From: Verrucomicrobiota bacterium
Lineage (GTDB): Bacteria > Verrucomicrobiota > Verrucomicrobiia > Chthoniobacterales > UBA10450
Length of the DNA: 42,486 nt
Assembly (NCBI GenBank): GCA_003219125.1
Contig: QHPP01000251.1
Location: 1-42,486, forward strand
Direction of reading: 5' to 3'
A program made the position numbers and the translations under genes. The notes beneath the pieces were generated by a model. That model saw only the letters and a list, made by a program, of their open reading frames with translations, searched no databases and was not told where the DNA came from. Positions 34,463 through 42,486 of this stretch are shown here, piece by piece; position 1 is the stretch's first letter, and every line of letters starts with the position of its first letter.

Positions 34463-35167
34463 TCAATCCGCGCGTGGTGGGTTGCTGCGTCGTCCGCAAA
34501 TCGCGCCAGTGAAGAAATGGGGATAGATTTCGCGAATACCATCGAGCTCTGGTTTTACTTCAGTGTGTTCGAATCCGGCGCGTCTGAATGCGCGCCGCCA
34601 ATGATCCGCGGTGAGAAAACCTGGATTAGGTCGAAATTCCGGATTGATATCGACGTCGGTAAAACTATCGAGGATCTGAAATACCAATTCAGGATACATA
34701 GGTTGGTTGAGATAGGGGCGCACGCACTCACTGATTATCAGGCAGCCATCCAGCGCGAGCGTGTCACGAGCTTGGCCTAGACTGAACAGCAGATCCTTGG
34801 CGACATGCAGGACGTTGACGCCATAAACGAGGTCGAACTCGCCGCGAGCAATCCCTTGGCCGTCCCACGGCAGGTTCATGTCGAGAGTACCCCATTCCAG
34901 CGGCAGATTGGAATATAGCTGCGATAGTTGACGCTGGCCACGGCGCCGGAAAAATGCATTGGGTTCTGTAATGAGATAGCGTTCGAGGCGGGAAAGAAGG
35001 CCGCGTTCGTTTAAGTACTCAAGCAGGATTTCGCTGGCACTGCCGGCGCCTGCGCCTATTTCAAGGATTCGAAACCTGGGTCGAGTAGTCAGGTAATTAC
35101 TGGCTACTACGGCACCGAGCCAGTTGTTTACCGCATAAGTTAAATTGTTGTTATGAAAATAGTTCAA
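34463..35167 (-). CDS. SAM methyltransferase, catalytic segment of a frameshifted gene
   Basis: A 234-residue class I methyltransferase domain. Motif I is FRILEIGAGAGSAS, followed by ITEPNAFFRRR and FDLVYGVNVLHVAKDLLFSL, then a C-terminal YPHFFTGAIC region. The apparent TTG start (LNYFHNNN) is not a real beginning: reading back in this frame gives IALWLNYFHNNNL, which joins smoothly to the end of the preceding segment if one A is added at 35179-35180. The intact protein would be about 375 residues. The neighbours (two dehydratases, acyltransferase) suggest a polyketide/polyene-head or acyl methyltransferase. Confidence 0.8.
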   Translation of the reverse strand: MNYFHNNNLTYAVNNWLGAVVASNYLTTRPRFRILEIGAGAGSASEILLEYLNERGLLSRLERYLITEPNAFFRRRGQRQLSQLYSNLPLEWGTLDMNLPWDGQGIARGEFDLVYGVNVLHVAKDLLFSLGQARDTLALDGCLIISECVRPYLNQPMYPELVFQILDSFTDVDINPEFRPNPGFLTADHWRRAFRRAGFEHTEVKPELDGIREIYPHFFTGAICGRRSNPPRAD

Positions 35168-35175
35168 CCATAAGG

Positions 35176-35595
35176 CTATTCCTTGTGGTAAAAACAGGCC
35201 TTGTTCGCCTCAAGAGCAATCGCGCGCAGCTCGGCACATTGCGGTTGCCACGGAGAACAGAGCAAGCCGTAAGAACGTTCCGCGTTCTCCGTATGGACCT
35301 CGATGCACCCGGTTTCAACCAGACGCTCTAAAAGCCAGCTTAGGGTAGAGCCAAAGCGGGTTTGGAAAGATAGAGTCTGACAAAGGTCGCGGGCCGAACG
35401 CGATTGATCGAGTTCCTCGAGAACATTCAAGCGGCCGAGCAGATCGATCGCGAGATCGATACTATAGCGCTCCATCAACTCGATGCTTTGATAGAGCGTT
35501 TCGCTGAATAAAGAAGGCGGATAATCTTCGAGCCAGCGCGCCAGACGCGGATCACGAGGGAGAAGATTAAATACAGGCGCCGCAACTGATCTCAA
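35176..35595 (-). CDS. Methyltransferase N-terminal domain, segment before the frameshift
   Basis: A 139-residue helical segment (ARWLEDYPPSLFSETLYQSIELMERYSIDLAIDLLGRLNVLEELD...) with a winged-helix-like FQTRFGSTLSWLLERLVETGCI. It looks like the N-terminal dimerisation domain that precedes the SAM domain in O-methyltransferase-like proteins. It ends ...FYHKE-stop, where one missing base separates it from the catalytic segment 8 bp on. A TTG start overlaps the dehydratase stop by 29 nt; the true start may be a little downstream. If the frameshift is real the gene is inactive. Confidence 0.68.
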   Translation of the reverse strand: MRSVAAPVFNLLPRDPRLARWLEDYPPSLFSETLYQSIELMERYSIDLAIDLLGRLNVLEELDQSRSARDLCQTLSFQTRFGSTLSWLLERLVETGCIEVHTENAERSYGLLCSPWQPQCAELRAIALEANKACFYHKE

Positions 35596-35881
35596 GACGA
35601 CCTTCCACTACCACGCGCCTGTCCAATCGGCAGCAAAAATCGATCTGATTTTCGGCGGTATTCGTCGAATTAAAGCCGACGACAAATGATTGCCCGGGTT
35701 TAATCGGCCCGATGAACTTAACCGAAGGTATGCCGGTGAGCTGCGAATCTTGGCGCCACTCGGCCAAAGCGGCGACGACTTCATCCAGAACGACGACGCC
35801 GGGCACGATCGGGGCGCAGGGAAAATGACCGGCCAGGCTGGGATGGTCGGCCGGAATTACTCGGCGTGTTTCGAAAGTCAT
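35567..35881 (-). CDS. FabZ/ApeI-like hotdog dehydratase
   Basis: A 104-residue hotdog protein from MTFETRRVIPADHPSLAG; 41 residues of open frame upstream are translated repeat (element at 35934). HFPCAPIVPGVVVLDEV contains the catalytic His19, and the acidic residue of the pair is Asp33 where FabZ has Glu, as in FabA. VKFIGPIKPGQSF and EGRLEI follow. Short single-domain members of this type occur in aryl polyene clusters as ApeI. It is the first gene of the minus-strand set and overlaps the next by 29 nt. Confidence 0.8.
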   Translation of the reverse strand: MTFETRRVIPADHPSLAGHFPCAPIVPGVVVLDEVVAALAEWRQDSQLTGIPSVKFIGPIKPGQSFVVGFNSTNTAENQIDFCCRLDRRVVVEGRLEISCGACI

Positions 35882-35933
35882 TGGGTACAAATATGGTCTC
35901 GCGGAGCTCGACTCTCCAACTGAGCTCAGAAAA

Positions 35934-36000
35934 TTGTAGGGCGTTTCGGTGAAACGCCAATCGGATTGGAATGGTGTCCGCCGTGTGGGACACCCTGCAA
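35934..36000. repeat. Two-hairpin element TTGTAGGG...CCCTGCAA
   Basis: A 67-bp unit with hairpins GGCGTTTC-GGT-GAAACGCC (35940-35958) and GGTGTCC...GGACACC (35973-35994). The left half equals that of 3648-3710; the right stem has a different sequence but still pairs. It lies upstream of the dehydratase gene. Confidence 0.75.
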
Positions 36001-36285
36001 GCATGCAAGTGGCGAGCCGGATTTCTTCCGGCTTCCGAAAGCCAGGGTGTGGGGAGCCCTTCGCCCGCTATGACCGGGAGCCGCAGTGCTGCAATTTCAA
36101 TCTTGTCATCGGGGGGTCTCTAACTCTTCGCCCGGAAGTGGCTAGAGATGTGTCGACTACGCTCGACATGACAAAAAAGGCGGGATGCCCCTCCCGCGTT
36201 CGACCGCGGTCGCGGGACTACCGACGCGAGATGAGGGTTGCGCGCACTAAAGTTGCTCCTAGTTCTATGGAAATTATAGGATTTT
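36001..36285. other. Hairpin-rich gap
   Basis: No gene was seen. Consecutive hairpins: AGCCGGA-TTTCT-TCCGGCT (about 36015-36033), TGTCGA-CTACGC-TCGACA (about 36152-36169), GCGGGA-TGCCCC-TCCCGC (about 36181-36198). The last 40 bp are AT-rich and may hold the promoter of the next gene. Confidence 0.45.
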
Positions 36286-36921
36286 GTGAAAAAGACGCTC
36301 TTTCTGTTGGCTATCGCCGGAATTTGGTTTGCCCACTGGCATTTGCACCGGCCGATTACTTATCCGCCAGGCGTCCTGATTGCGTCGGATCCGACGCAAG
36401 TCAATTTGCCCGGCGACGAGCCGGAGTTCAATTTCGGTGAGTTTCACTTGAAACCACTGGCGCGCTTCGCGGTCGATGCGCGGCTATTGCACTCGAAAAT
36501 CTACCGATACGATCGGGGAGCATCACTGGTGCCGATCGATCTGGCGGTCGGGTGGGGCCCAATGTCCGATCAACAGGTGCTGGATCGTTTGCACGTGAGC
36601 CAAAGCCTGCGCTTTTTTTGGTACGAATACAAAATGCCGCCTCCGATCGCGGCAGAACAAATTGTTAATCACGCGACCAACATTCACATCATTCCTTCGA
36701 CGCCAGAGTTGGCGGCGCGCTGCAAATCTTTGCGTTCTGGAGCGCTCGTTCATCTTAGCGGCGAATTGGTCCAGGCAACCGGTCCGCAGATAGGAACGTG
36801 GCGCAGTTCCCTGAGCCGCACCGATTCGGGTAACGGCGCGTGCGAGCTTCTGTATCTTGAAGATTTGGAGCTGCTTTCAGCCGAGGCGGTCCCGAACAAA
36901 TCGAGATTGGTGCAGCGCTGA
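36286..36921 (+). CDS. Hypothetical exported or anchored protein
   Basis: A 211-residue protein with GTG start. The N-terminus KKTLFLLAIAGIWFAHW is a signal or anchor helix. The rest is soluble: LKPLARFAVDARLLHSKIYRYDRGASLVPIDLAVGWGPMSDQQVLD, then RFFWYEYKMPPP and NHATNIHIIPST. I recall similar stand-alone proteins in several phyla but no function. The C-terminus overlaps the converging sulfotransferase by 45 bp. It is well formed and looks real; the acting site is probably periplasmic. Confidence 0.68.
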   Translation: MKKTLFLLAIAGIWFAHWHLHRPITYPPGVLIASDPTQVNLPGDEPEFNFGEFHLKPLARFAVDARLLHSKIYRYDRGASLVPIDLAVGWGPMSDQQVLDRLHVSQSLRFFWYEYKMPPPIAAEQIVNHATNIHIIPSTPELAARCKSLRSGALVHLSGELVQATGPQIGTWRSSLSRTDSGNGACELLYLEDLELLSAEAVPNKSRLVQR

Positions 36922-38178
36922 TGTCAGCTGAAAGTGCCGCGCCGACACTCGTGAGCCGACCGAAAATCGCTCGCAGTAATCTGCGAAAAATTCCTGTTCG
37001 TGTTCCGGGCGCAATCCAAATTGCGCTGCTTCGTAGCGATGAAAACCGTGCAGATCAGCCGGTTGTTTTGCCAGGACCTCGAGCATCCGATTTTCCGCTC
37101 GAGGCGACAGCGCCCAACCGAAATGTTTGTATATGCGACGGACCGCGCCGATAGGATCGCGTCGGAGGTCGATGTAGGAGAGATCGAAAATGCGTTCCGG
37201 CGCGAGGCGATCTCGTTCGCCGATGAATTTTGTGAGCGTCGTGGACCAGTAGCGTATTGCTTCCGTGCCGATCTCAACCGGATCGGCGGCATCGCTAAAC
37301 ACGCGTCGCAAAATCGTAATCAGACTGGAGACGGAAGTGATGGCCTCGAGCGGAGTGCGATGCGTTTGCAGGAAAAGCGCATCCGGATAAGTGGCGAGCA
37401 ACGTCGGTAGTGCAAACATGTGGGTGGGCGCTTTTAGAACCCAACGGCGCCCGTTTTCTCGCTGTTGCAAATGTTGGAGAAAGCGCCGGTGAAATTCGTA
37501 GGACGGTCGTAGATCTTGCTGGAAGAACCAACCTCGATAGCCCGGCACGTTGTACATGGTGTCGAATTGATCGCTCAAAAAACTCGGGCTCATCAGACTG
37601 ACGCATTCCTGCGGCAATTGTGCACCGACCGGATGGAGTTGCCGAAAGTTTGGTGCCATCCATTCGAGACAAGCAAGATTTTGTGAAGCGCGCCGTATGC
37701 GCCGCTGCTTCTCTGCGTTCGTGGGCGGTGAAGGTTCCATCACTTCCCATGTCAGTGGGGCGCGATTCGCGGGATCGGCGGAGAGCAGGGTGTGCAAAAA
37801 CGTTGTGCCAGTCCGCGGCAATCCCACCACAAAAAGAGGGGCGCGGATTTGGTGCTGCGCGATTTCAGGATGCAGACTCCGGTCATGTTGCAGCAAAAGC
37901 CGATTGCGTAGAATGCGGAGGACATCGGAACGCAACGCAATGTTTCCGATCACGTTTAGGCGCGCGTCTCGCCAGCACGACTCAAGCAGGCGGCCAAGTG
38001 GTTCGCGGAAATTTCCATCGCCGAAATCGCTCAGATTGGCGCGGCGCTTCGCCGTTTCAATCAACTCCTTCGGCGGAATGCGGCGGCTAACTTTGCCATT
38101 AAGCATCGCGCCAAATCGGTTAAGCGCGCGGATGACGATCGGCGGACGGAAACGATCGATGGTGGCGGCCGATTGCAT
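36877..38178 (-). CDS. Sulfotransferase family protein (Sulfotransfer_3 type)
   Basis: A 433-residue protein from MQSAATIDRFRPP; an upstream in-frame start 29 codons earlier is less likely. The 5'-phosphosulfate loop is PLFVVGLPRTGTTFLHTLL (G-L-P-R-T-G-T-T at 119-126), and later VLKAPTHMFALPTLLATYPDALFLQTHR matches the 3'-phosphate-binding region. It transfers sulfate from PAPS to an unknown acceptor; members often sulfate glycans or lipids. With the 16.6-kb gene it is the second sulfotransferase here. Its 3' end overlaps the converging hypothetical gene by 45 bp. Confidence 0.88.
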   Translation of the reverse strand: MQSAATIDRFRPPIVIRALNRFGAMLNGKVSRRIPPKELIETAKRRANLSDFGDGNFREPLGRLLESCWRDARLNVIGNIALRSDVLRILRNRLLLQHDRSLHPEIAQHQIRAPLFVVGLPRTGTTFLHTLLSADPANRAPLTWEVMEPSPPTNAEKQRRIRRASQNLACLEWMAPNFRQLHPVGAQLPQECVSLMSPSFLSDQFDTMYNVPGYRGWFFQQDLRPSYEFHRRFLQHLQQRENGRRWVLKAPTHMFALPTLLATYPDALFLQTHRTPLEAITSVSSLITILRRVFSDAADPVEIGTEAIRYWSTTLTKFIGERDRLAPERIFDLSYIDLRRDPIGAVRRIYKHFGWALSPRAENRMLEVLAKQPADLHGFHRYEAAQFGLRPEHEQEFFADYCERFSVGSRVSARHFQLTSALHQSRFVRDRLG

Positions 38179-38337
38179 TGGGCGAAATGTTCCAATTGCG
38201 CGGGCGCAGAAGCAAGCGCAAGCGTCTGGGCCGGTCAATTTGTCAGGAGGAATTTCGCACGACAAACAAGAAGTGCATTTCCAGATCGCCGGCTTAAACA
38301 GACGCTGGTATCGAGACCGGCGCTCGTTGCGTCAAAT

Positions 38338-38403
38338 TTGTAGCGCAGGCATTCCTGCCTGCTGCCCTAGGTTCTAAGGCAAGCGGGAGAGCTTGCCCTA
38401 CAA
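38338..38403. repeat. Two-hairpin element TTGTAG...CTACAA with different stems
   Basis: A 66-bp unit with ends TTGTAG/CTACAA and hairpins GCAGGCA-TTCC-TGCCTGC (38345-38362) and GGCAAGC-GGGAGA-GCTTGCC (38378-38397). The layout and length equal those of 3648-3710 and 35934-36000, but neither stem sequence is shared with them. Confidence 0.75.
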
Positions 38404-38475
38404 TTGCTGAGCAATGTGATTGCAGCTTGGTAACTGCGTGTTGCGCGACGCACCCACCCGTTTCATCGTTGCTTT

Positions 38476-38952
38476 ATGGAAACAGGAAAAGCGACCTTTG
38501 GCGCCGGCTGTTTTTGGGCAGTGGAAGAAACCTTTCGCAAATTAAACGGTGTTACCGGTACGGCGGTCGGTTACGCCGGTGGCACTAAAGCCAATCCGAC
38601 TTATGAAGACGTTTGCACGGACGAAACCGGACACGCCGAGGTCGTGCAGGTAGAATTTGATTCGGCGAAAATCTCCTATCGGGAATTACTCGACGTATTC
38701 TGGGCAAATCACAATCCGACAACGTTGAATCGGCAGGGGCCCGATGTTGGCACACAGTATCGCTCCGTTATTTTTTATCATTCGCCGGAGCAAAAAACCG
38801 CGGCGGAAGAATCCAAGAATGCGCTGGCAAAAAGCGGACGGTTCAAGCGCGAGATTGTCACCCAAATTGAACCAGCGCCGAAATTTTTCCGGGCCGAGGA
38901 ATATCATCAGCGTTACCTGGAAAAGCGCGGTCTTTCGCATTGCACGATTTAA
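38476..38952 (+). CDS. msrA: Peptide-methionine (S)-S-oxide reductase
   Basis: A 158-residue MsrA that repairs methionine S-sulfoxide in proteins. The catalytic GCFW is at residues 11-14 (Cys12), followed by [15 protein letters not shown] and [11 protein letters not shown], and later FWANHNPTT and GTQYRS. A Cys near the C-terminus (Cys156) may be the recycling cysteine. Length and motif order are typical. The stop overlaps the next start by 1 nt (TAATG), so msrA and pgl are translationally coupled. No msrB domain is fused. Confidence 0.97.
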   Translation: METGKATFGAGCFWAVEETFRKLNGVTGTAVGYAGGTKANPTYEDVCTDETGHAEVVQVEFDSAKISYRELLDVFWANHNPTTLNRQGPDVGTQYRSVIFYHSPEQKTAAEESKNALAKSGRFKREIVTQIEPAPKFFRAEEYHQRYLEKRGLSHCTI

Positions 38953-39644
38953 TGGCCCGCGAAGTTCTTCGTACCAAAACGTTCGCCAGTGATGCCGCGA
39001 ACTTGATTCTGACAAAGGCGCGCGAATCATTCGACCAGCGTCACAAATTTCGGATCGCGCTCTCGGGCGGGAATACGCCGCGCTCGGTTTATGCGGAAAT
39101 GGCCAAGCGGGATTTACCGTGGGAAAGATTTGTTTTTACCTTTGGTGACGAACGTTGCGTGCCGCCGGAGAACGAGGAGAGCAATTTCAGGATGGCAAAC
39201 GAAGCGCTGTTTCGGCCGGCATCCGTGCCGGATTCATCCATTCTGCGAATGAGGGGGGAGATCGAGCCGGTTCTGGCGGCAAAAGAATGTGAAGCGCAGC
39301 TGGATGTACTGGCCACGAACAGAGGCGAGAAAATTTACGAACACGATTTGATTTTGCTTGGATTGGGCGATGACGGACACACTGCTTCGCTTTTTCCGGG
39401 AACCGAGGCGCTCTCGGAAACACAGCGCCGCGTCATGGCCAATTACGTTCCCAAATTGAATTCATGGCGGCTAACCTTCACTTTTCCATTAATTTTCGCA
39501 GCCCGGACGATTTGTTTTTTGATCGGGGCGAATAAAGATCCGAGATTAATCGAGCGGATTTTTTCCGGGGACTCGGCTCTTCCGGCCGCGCGGGTGGAGC
39601 AGAACGCGAAAAGCGTAACGTGGATTATCGAACAGAAATCGTGA
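38952..39644 (+). CDS. pgl: 6-phosphogluconolactonase
   Basis: A 230-residue protein from the ATG that overlaps the msrA stop; a start four codons earlier lies inside msrA. The DevB/Pgl fingerprint is present: [14 protein letters not shown], the [10 protein letters not shown] substrate loop and [17 protein letters not shown]. It hydrolyses 6-phosphogluconolactone in the oxidative pentose phosphate pathway, which supplies NADPH. Coupling with msrA fits a redox-repair context. No zwf or gnd gene is adjacent. Confidence 0.95.
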   Translation: MAREVLRTKTFASDAANLILTKARESFDQRHKFRIALSGGNTPRSVYAEMAKRDLPWERFVFTFGDERCVPPENEESNFRMANEALFRPASVPDSSILRMRGEIEPVLAAKECEAQLDVLATNRGEKIYEHDLILLGLGDDGHTASLFPGTEALSETQRRVMANYVPKLNSWRLTFTFPLIFAARTICFLIGANKDPRLIERIFSGDSALPAARVEQNAKSVTWIIEQKS

Positions 39645-39669
39645 TCTACTTGTTCTAAAATCGGCGCGA

Positions 39670-40725
39670 ATGCAGACAGTTATCGTTACCGGTTCATCCG
39701 GCCTGATTGGTTCGGAAACGGCGAAACGTTTTGCGCAGAAGGGACTGCGAATCGTAGGCATCGATAATGACATGCGAGCGGAGTTTTTCGGAGCGGAGGC
39801 TTCGACCAAATCAACGCGTGACGAGTTGGTGAAAAACTTGCGTCAATACGAGCATCACGATCTTGACATTCGCGATGCCAAATCCATCAGTGCGCTCTTC
39901 GCCAAACATCGCGGCGCGATTCGCGCCGTCGTGCACACCGCCGCGCAACCATCGCATGATTGGGCAGCGCGAGAGCCGCAGACCGATTTCACTGTTAACG
40001 CCAACGGCACCCTGAATTTGCTCGAGGCGGCGCGCGAAAATTGTCCGGAAGCGCCGTTTGTCTTCACGTCCACAAATAAAGTATATGGCGACACTCCGAA
40101 TCGTCTGCCGCTACGCGAACTCGAAACGCGCTGGGAAATCGAGCCAGGTCACGAATTCGAACCGGGAATTCCCGAAACGATGAGCATTGATGCGACCAAG
40201 CATTCTCTTTTTGGGGCGTCGAAAGTCGCGGCGGATATTTTGGTGCAGGAATATGGCCGCTATTTCGGGATGCCGACGGCGTGTTTTCGCGGCGGCTGTC
40301 TGACCGGCCCAGCGCACGCCGGTGCGGAGCTGCACGGTTTTCTCGCTTATTTGATGAAGTGTTGCGTCATCGGCCGGCCCTATCGCGTCTTTGGTTACAA
40401 GGGCAAACAGGTGCGTGATAACATTCACAGCTTCGATTTGGTGGAAACATTTGCTGCCTTCATCGATAAGCCGCGCGTAGCGGAAGTTTATAACATGGGC
40501 GGCGGCCGCTTTTGCAATTGCTCGATGCTGGAAGCGATTTCGCTGTGTGAAGAAATCAGCGGTCGCAAGCTTATCTGGCACTATGAGGAAACCAACCGCA
40601 TCGGCGATCACATCTGGTGGATCAGCGATGTCCGGAAGTTTCAATCGCATTATCCGCAGTGGAAATTTCGCTACGGACTGCGAGAAATTCTAGAGCAAAT
40701 CTTTCGCGCGGTTAAGAACGATTGA
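39670..40725 (+). CDS. NAD-dependent epimerase, CDP-paratose 2-epimerase-like
   Basis: A 351-residue extended SDR starting [18 protein letters not shown] (cofactor motif TGSSGLIG, 7-14), with [13 protein letters not shown] (88-100), [10 protein letters not shown] (131-140) and a terminal [16 protein letters not shown] region. It resembles CDP-tyvelose/paratose 2-epimerases. The catalytic YxxxK is replaced by FxxxK: HSLFGASK has Phe181 and Lys185. I recall the same FGASK in relatives, so it is probably a sub-family trait rather than decay. It lies 25 bp after pgl and is likely for surface sugar. Confidence 0.85.
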   Translation: MQTVIVTGSSGLIGSETAKRFAQKGLRIVGIDNDMRAEFFGAEASTKSTRDELVKNLRQYEHHDLDIRDAKSISALFAKHRGAIRAVVHTAAQPSHDWAAREPQTDFTVNANGTLNLLEAARENCPEAPFVFTSTNKVYGDTPNRLPLRELETRWEIEPGHEFEPGIPETMSIDATKHSLFGASKVAADILVQEYGRYFGMPTACFRGGCLTGPAHAGAELHGFLAYLMKCCVIGRPYRVFGYKGKQVRDNIHSFDLVETFAAFIDKPRVAEVYNMGGGRFCNCSMLEAISLCEEISGRKLIWHYEETNRIGDHIWWISDVRKFQSHYPQWKFRYGLREILEQIFRAVKND

Positions 40726-40952
40726 CCTCAGTCGTCGGCGTTTCCTGGCAGAAAAGCCGCTTATGAGCCGCCTGCGTTTAGCGCCAAAGGCCGCAGTTTC
40801 AAATACCGATTCTGCGTAAGCGCACGTGAGGATTTCGCAATGGCTGCGGTCAAGTTAGTGTCCCGCCATCTGGCCAACCTGGCTGGACTTTGGATGATCC
40901 GCCTAATCCGCTGCCGAAACAATGCGATCCACTTCTCCCTCTCTTACGACGT
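40726..40952. other. Convergent gap before the TPR gene
   Basis: A 227-bp gap between converging stops. No gene or clear terminator was recognised. Sequences around 40758-40800 are GC-rich with short partial repeats. Confidence 0.35.
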
Positions 40953-42486
40953 CTACTTAAGTGCGATTGGTTTCTTCGACTCCCCGATGAGCTTCTCAAA
41001 ACGCGGATCGTCACGCAGCGAATCCCAAAATGGGTGCAAACGCAATTGGCCGTAGGAGATCGGAGCGGGAATCCGTACAACTTCTTCCAATTGTTTAATC
41101 GCGAGATCTTTTTCGCCGACCCACGCATATGTGATTGCGAGATTTGTTAGCACAGCCGCACCCGCCAAGGCGTCCTTTGTAACAGGTAAGAGTTCCACCG
41201 CGCGGCGGCCCTGACTCAACGCATCTTGTTTGCGGCCCAGCGCGGCGTTGCTCATTCCCAGGACGCAGAGAGCTTGAGCGTAATCAGGCTGCTGGCGCAC
41301 GATTTCTTCCATTTCAACGCGCGCTGCGTTAAATGCTGTTTCGGCGCTGGTCGCATCGTTTCGGACACGCGCTGCCAAACCCGCAAAAAAGGAGCGAGGT
41401 ATTCGTATGTTCCAGGGAATGATCCCTTCTGGAGGTAATGAAGCTAATGCGCTAGCCATCTCTGCCGCGTCACGCCGGCAAAGCGCAAAATACAACCACT
41501 TCTCGGCAATCCCATCCGTCGCGCTTGGATCTTCGGTTACAATGCGGCGAATAGTCTCGTGTCCAGGTTGCATGTCCGCGCCTGATTCCAAATCGAGGAG
41601 CGCGCGCGCCATCCGCGTATTCGCGTCGCCGGGTGCAACAGCTAGAGTGCGATCCCAAGCGGCGGCCGCTTCCGAGAATCGCCGCTGGTACTGATAAGTT
41701 TGAGCGGCGTCAGTAAGTAACCATACGTTACGTGGATCGCGTTTGACGGCGCGTTCCAAATTCCTCGAACATTCCTCCCAATGACCCTGTCGGCGAGCGA
41801 TGTAAGCAGGTAGTGAGAATACGGAACCGTTGTTAGGCAATCCGCGCTGAGCAATGGCAATCTCGGCGAGGGCGGTGTCGTAATCGCGAGAACAGTGATA
41901 AGCGACCATCGCCGCAGCGAGATGCGGTTCGGCGCGATCGGGGTCGAGGCGTAACGCCGCGTCGCGCGCCTCCTTTGCGAGTGCCACACGGCCGGGAGTG
42001 TGGTCGATTCCGAGAAAGTGAACATAGGAATGGGCTCGCGCTAACTCACAATAGGCGAGCAGGAACGTCGGATCGTGTGCTACAGCCTGGTCCAGCAACC
42101 GGATTACTTCGCGCATATCGCCAGGGACACGAGTCGTTTGTAACGCCCATAGCTTCTCGGCCCGCAAGTAATGATCGTACGCGACAAGATTGGTCGTGGG
42201 TGGCCGCTCGATCGCGGCTTTCTCCGCCGGCGAGAGCTTCGCCTGAAGCTGGCCAGCAATCGCTTTGGCAATATCAGTTTGGATTGCAAAGACGTCGCCA
42301 AGTGGTCGATCGTAGCGCTCTACCCACAGGTGGGTGTCAGTTCTCGCGTCGATTAGCTGCGCGGTGACCCGGACGCGATTTGCGGCGCGTTGCACACTTC
42401 CTTCAACCACATGCGCGACGCCGAGATCATTTGCAATCTGGCGCAGGTTACGTTTCCCACCGCTCTTGTATTGCATCACCGATGTC
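40953..42486 (-). CDS. TolB-N-like/TPR protein, truncated by the right edge
   Basis: The open frame continues past the window; an apparent GTG at 42479 is only an internal codon, since the reading TSVMQYKSGGKRNLRQIANDLGVAHVVEGSV matches mid-protein sequence of the TolB-like domain found after adenylate cyclase, CadC-like or kinase domains. Then follow RVTAQLIDARTDTHLWVERYDRPLGDVFAIQTDIAKAIA and about ten TPR-like repeats to the end (e.g. QALCVLGMSNAALGRKQDALSQGRRAVELLP). The missing N-terminus decides whether it is a cyclase, kinase or transcriptional regulator. It is soluble or periplasmic depending on that domain. Confidence 0.8.
   Translation of the reverse strand, partial: TSVMQYKSGGKRNLRQIANDLGVAHVVEGSVQRAANRVRVTAQLIDARTDTHLWVERYDRPLGDVFAIQTDIAKAIAGQLQAKLSPAEKAAIERPPTTNLVAYDHYLRAEKLWALQTTRVPGDMREVIRLLDQAVAHDPTFLLAYCELARAHSYVHFLGIDHTPGRVALAKEARDAALRLDPDRAEPHLAAAMVAYHCSRDYDTALAEIAIAQRGLPNNGSVFSLPAYIARRQGHWEECSRNLERAVKRDPRNVWLLTDAAQTYQYQRRFSEAAAAWDRTLAVAPGDANTRMARALLDLESGADMQPGHETIRRIVTEDPSATDGIAEKWLYFALCRRDAAEMASALASLPPEGIIPWNIRIPRSFFAGLAARVRNDATSAETAFNAARVEMEEIVRQQPDYAQALCVLGMSNAALGRKQDALSQGRRAVELLPVTKDALAGAAVLTNLAITYAWVGEKDLAIKQLEEVVRIPAPISYGQLRLHPFWDSLRDDPRFEKLIGESKKPIALK

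Noticed and set aside
35882-36004. N-terminal extension of the FabZ-like protein (...WRFTETPYN...)
   Set aside because: It is a translation of the repeat element at 35934-36000; the same peptide appears at the other element copies.

Overview
The window looks like chromosomal DNA of a soil-type Verrucomicrobiota bacterium (Chthoniobacterales/Spartobacteria-like). This is an inference from the gene mix, the GC-rich codon use, weak Shine-Dalgarno sites and hairpin-rich intergenic repeats; no rRNA or other taxonomic marker is present. No tRNA, rRNA, CRISPR array, transposase or prophage was recognised.

Layout. 1-7 kb, minus strand: an edge-truncated unknown, a small membrane protein, tatA, a TMTC-like membrane glycosyltransferase with TPRs, an alpha/beta hydrolase, then glnB-glnA for nitrogen assimilation. 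7.3-16.5 kb: dnaE, an AsmA-like envelope protein converging on it, a DUF4230-type protein, a transglutaminase, recF (split by a one-base frameshift) and yqgE. 16.6-22.6 kb: a sulfotransferase, an unrecognised 400-residue protein, two divergent FAD oxidoreductases and an NTF2-like small protein. 22.9-26.9 kb: a MoxR-DUF58-TgpA operon with 4-nt overlaps. 27-30.6 kb: a Tat-exported aminotransferase, a response regulator, and a tight doxX/dienelactone hydrolase/KTSC/small membrane protein operon. 30.9-36.9 kb: a methyltransferase, then a small set resembling part of an aryl-polyene or related acyl pathway (FabG, two hotdog dehydratases, an LpxL-like acyltransferase, a frameshifted methyltransferase) with no ketosynthase or carrier protein in view. 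36.9-42.5 kb: a second sulfotransferase, msrA-pgl, a CDP-paratose-epimerase-like SDR, and a TolB/TPR-type protein cut by the right edge.

The most unusual feature is in the non-coding DNA. Many gaps hold strings of short perfect hairpins arranged as compact elements of about 63-137 bp with inverted ends. One group reads TTGTAG, hairpin, spacer, hairpin, CTACAA, with the stem sequences changed but the layout kept. Others share ends, or have stems that changed on both sides. A 75-bp element of the same layout sits exactly in frame inside dnaE and adds 25 residues; another palindrome lies where the yqgE stop codon should be. This resembles the protein-invading palindromic elements of Rickettsia and is my main candidate for an undescribed system. 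A separate oddity is a pair of opposed 8-bp-phased repeat arrays between glnB and glnA.

Four genes show disrupted frames or ends (left-edge ORF, recF, yqgE, the 35-kb methyltransferase). These may be real decay or sequencing indels; the sequence alone cannot decide.
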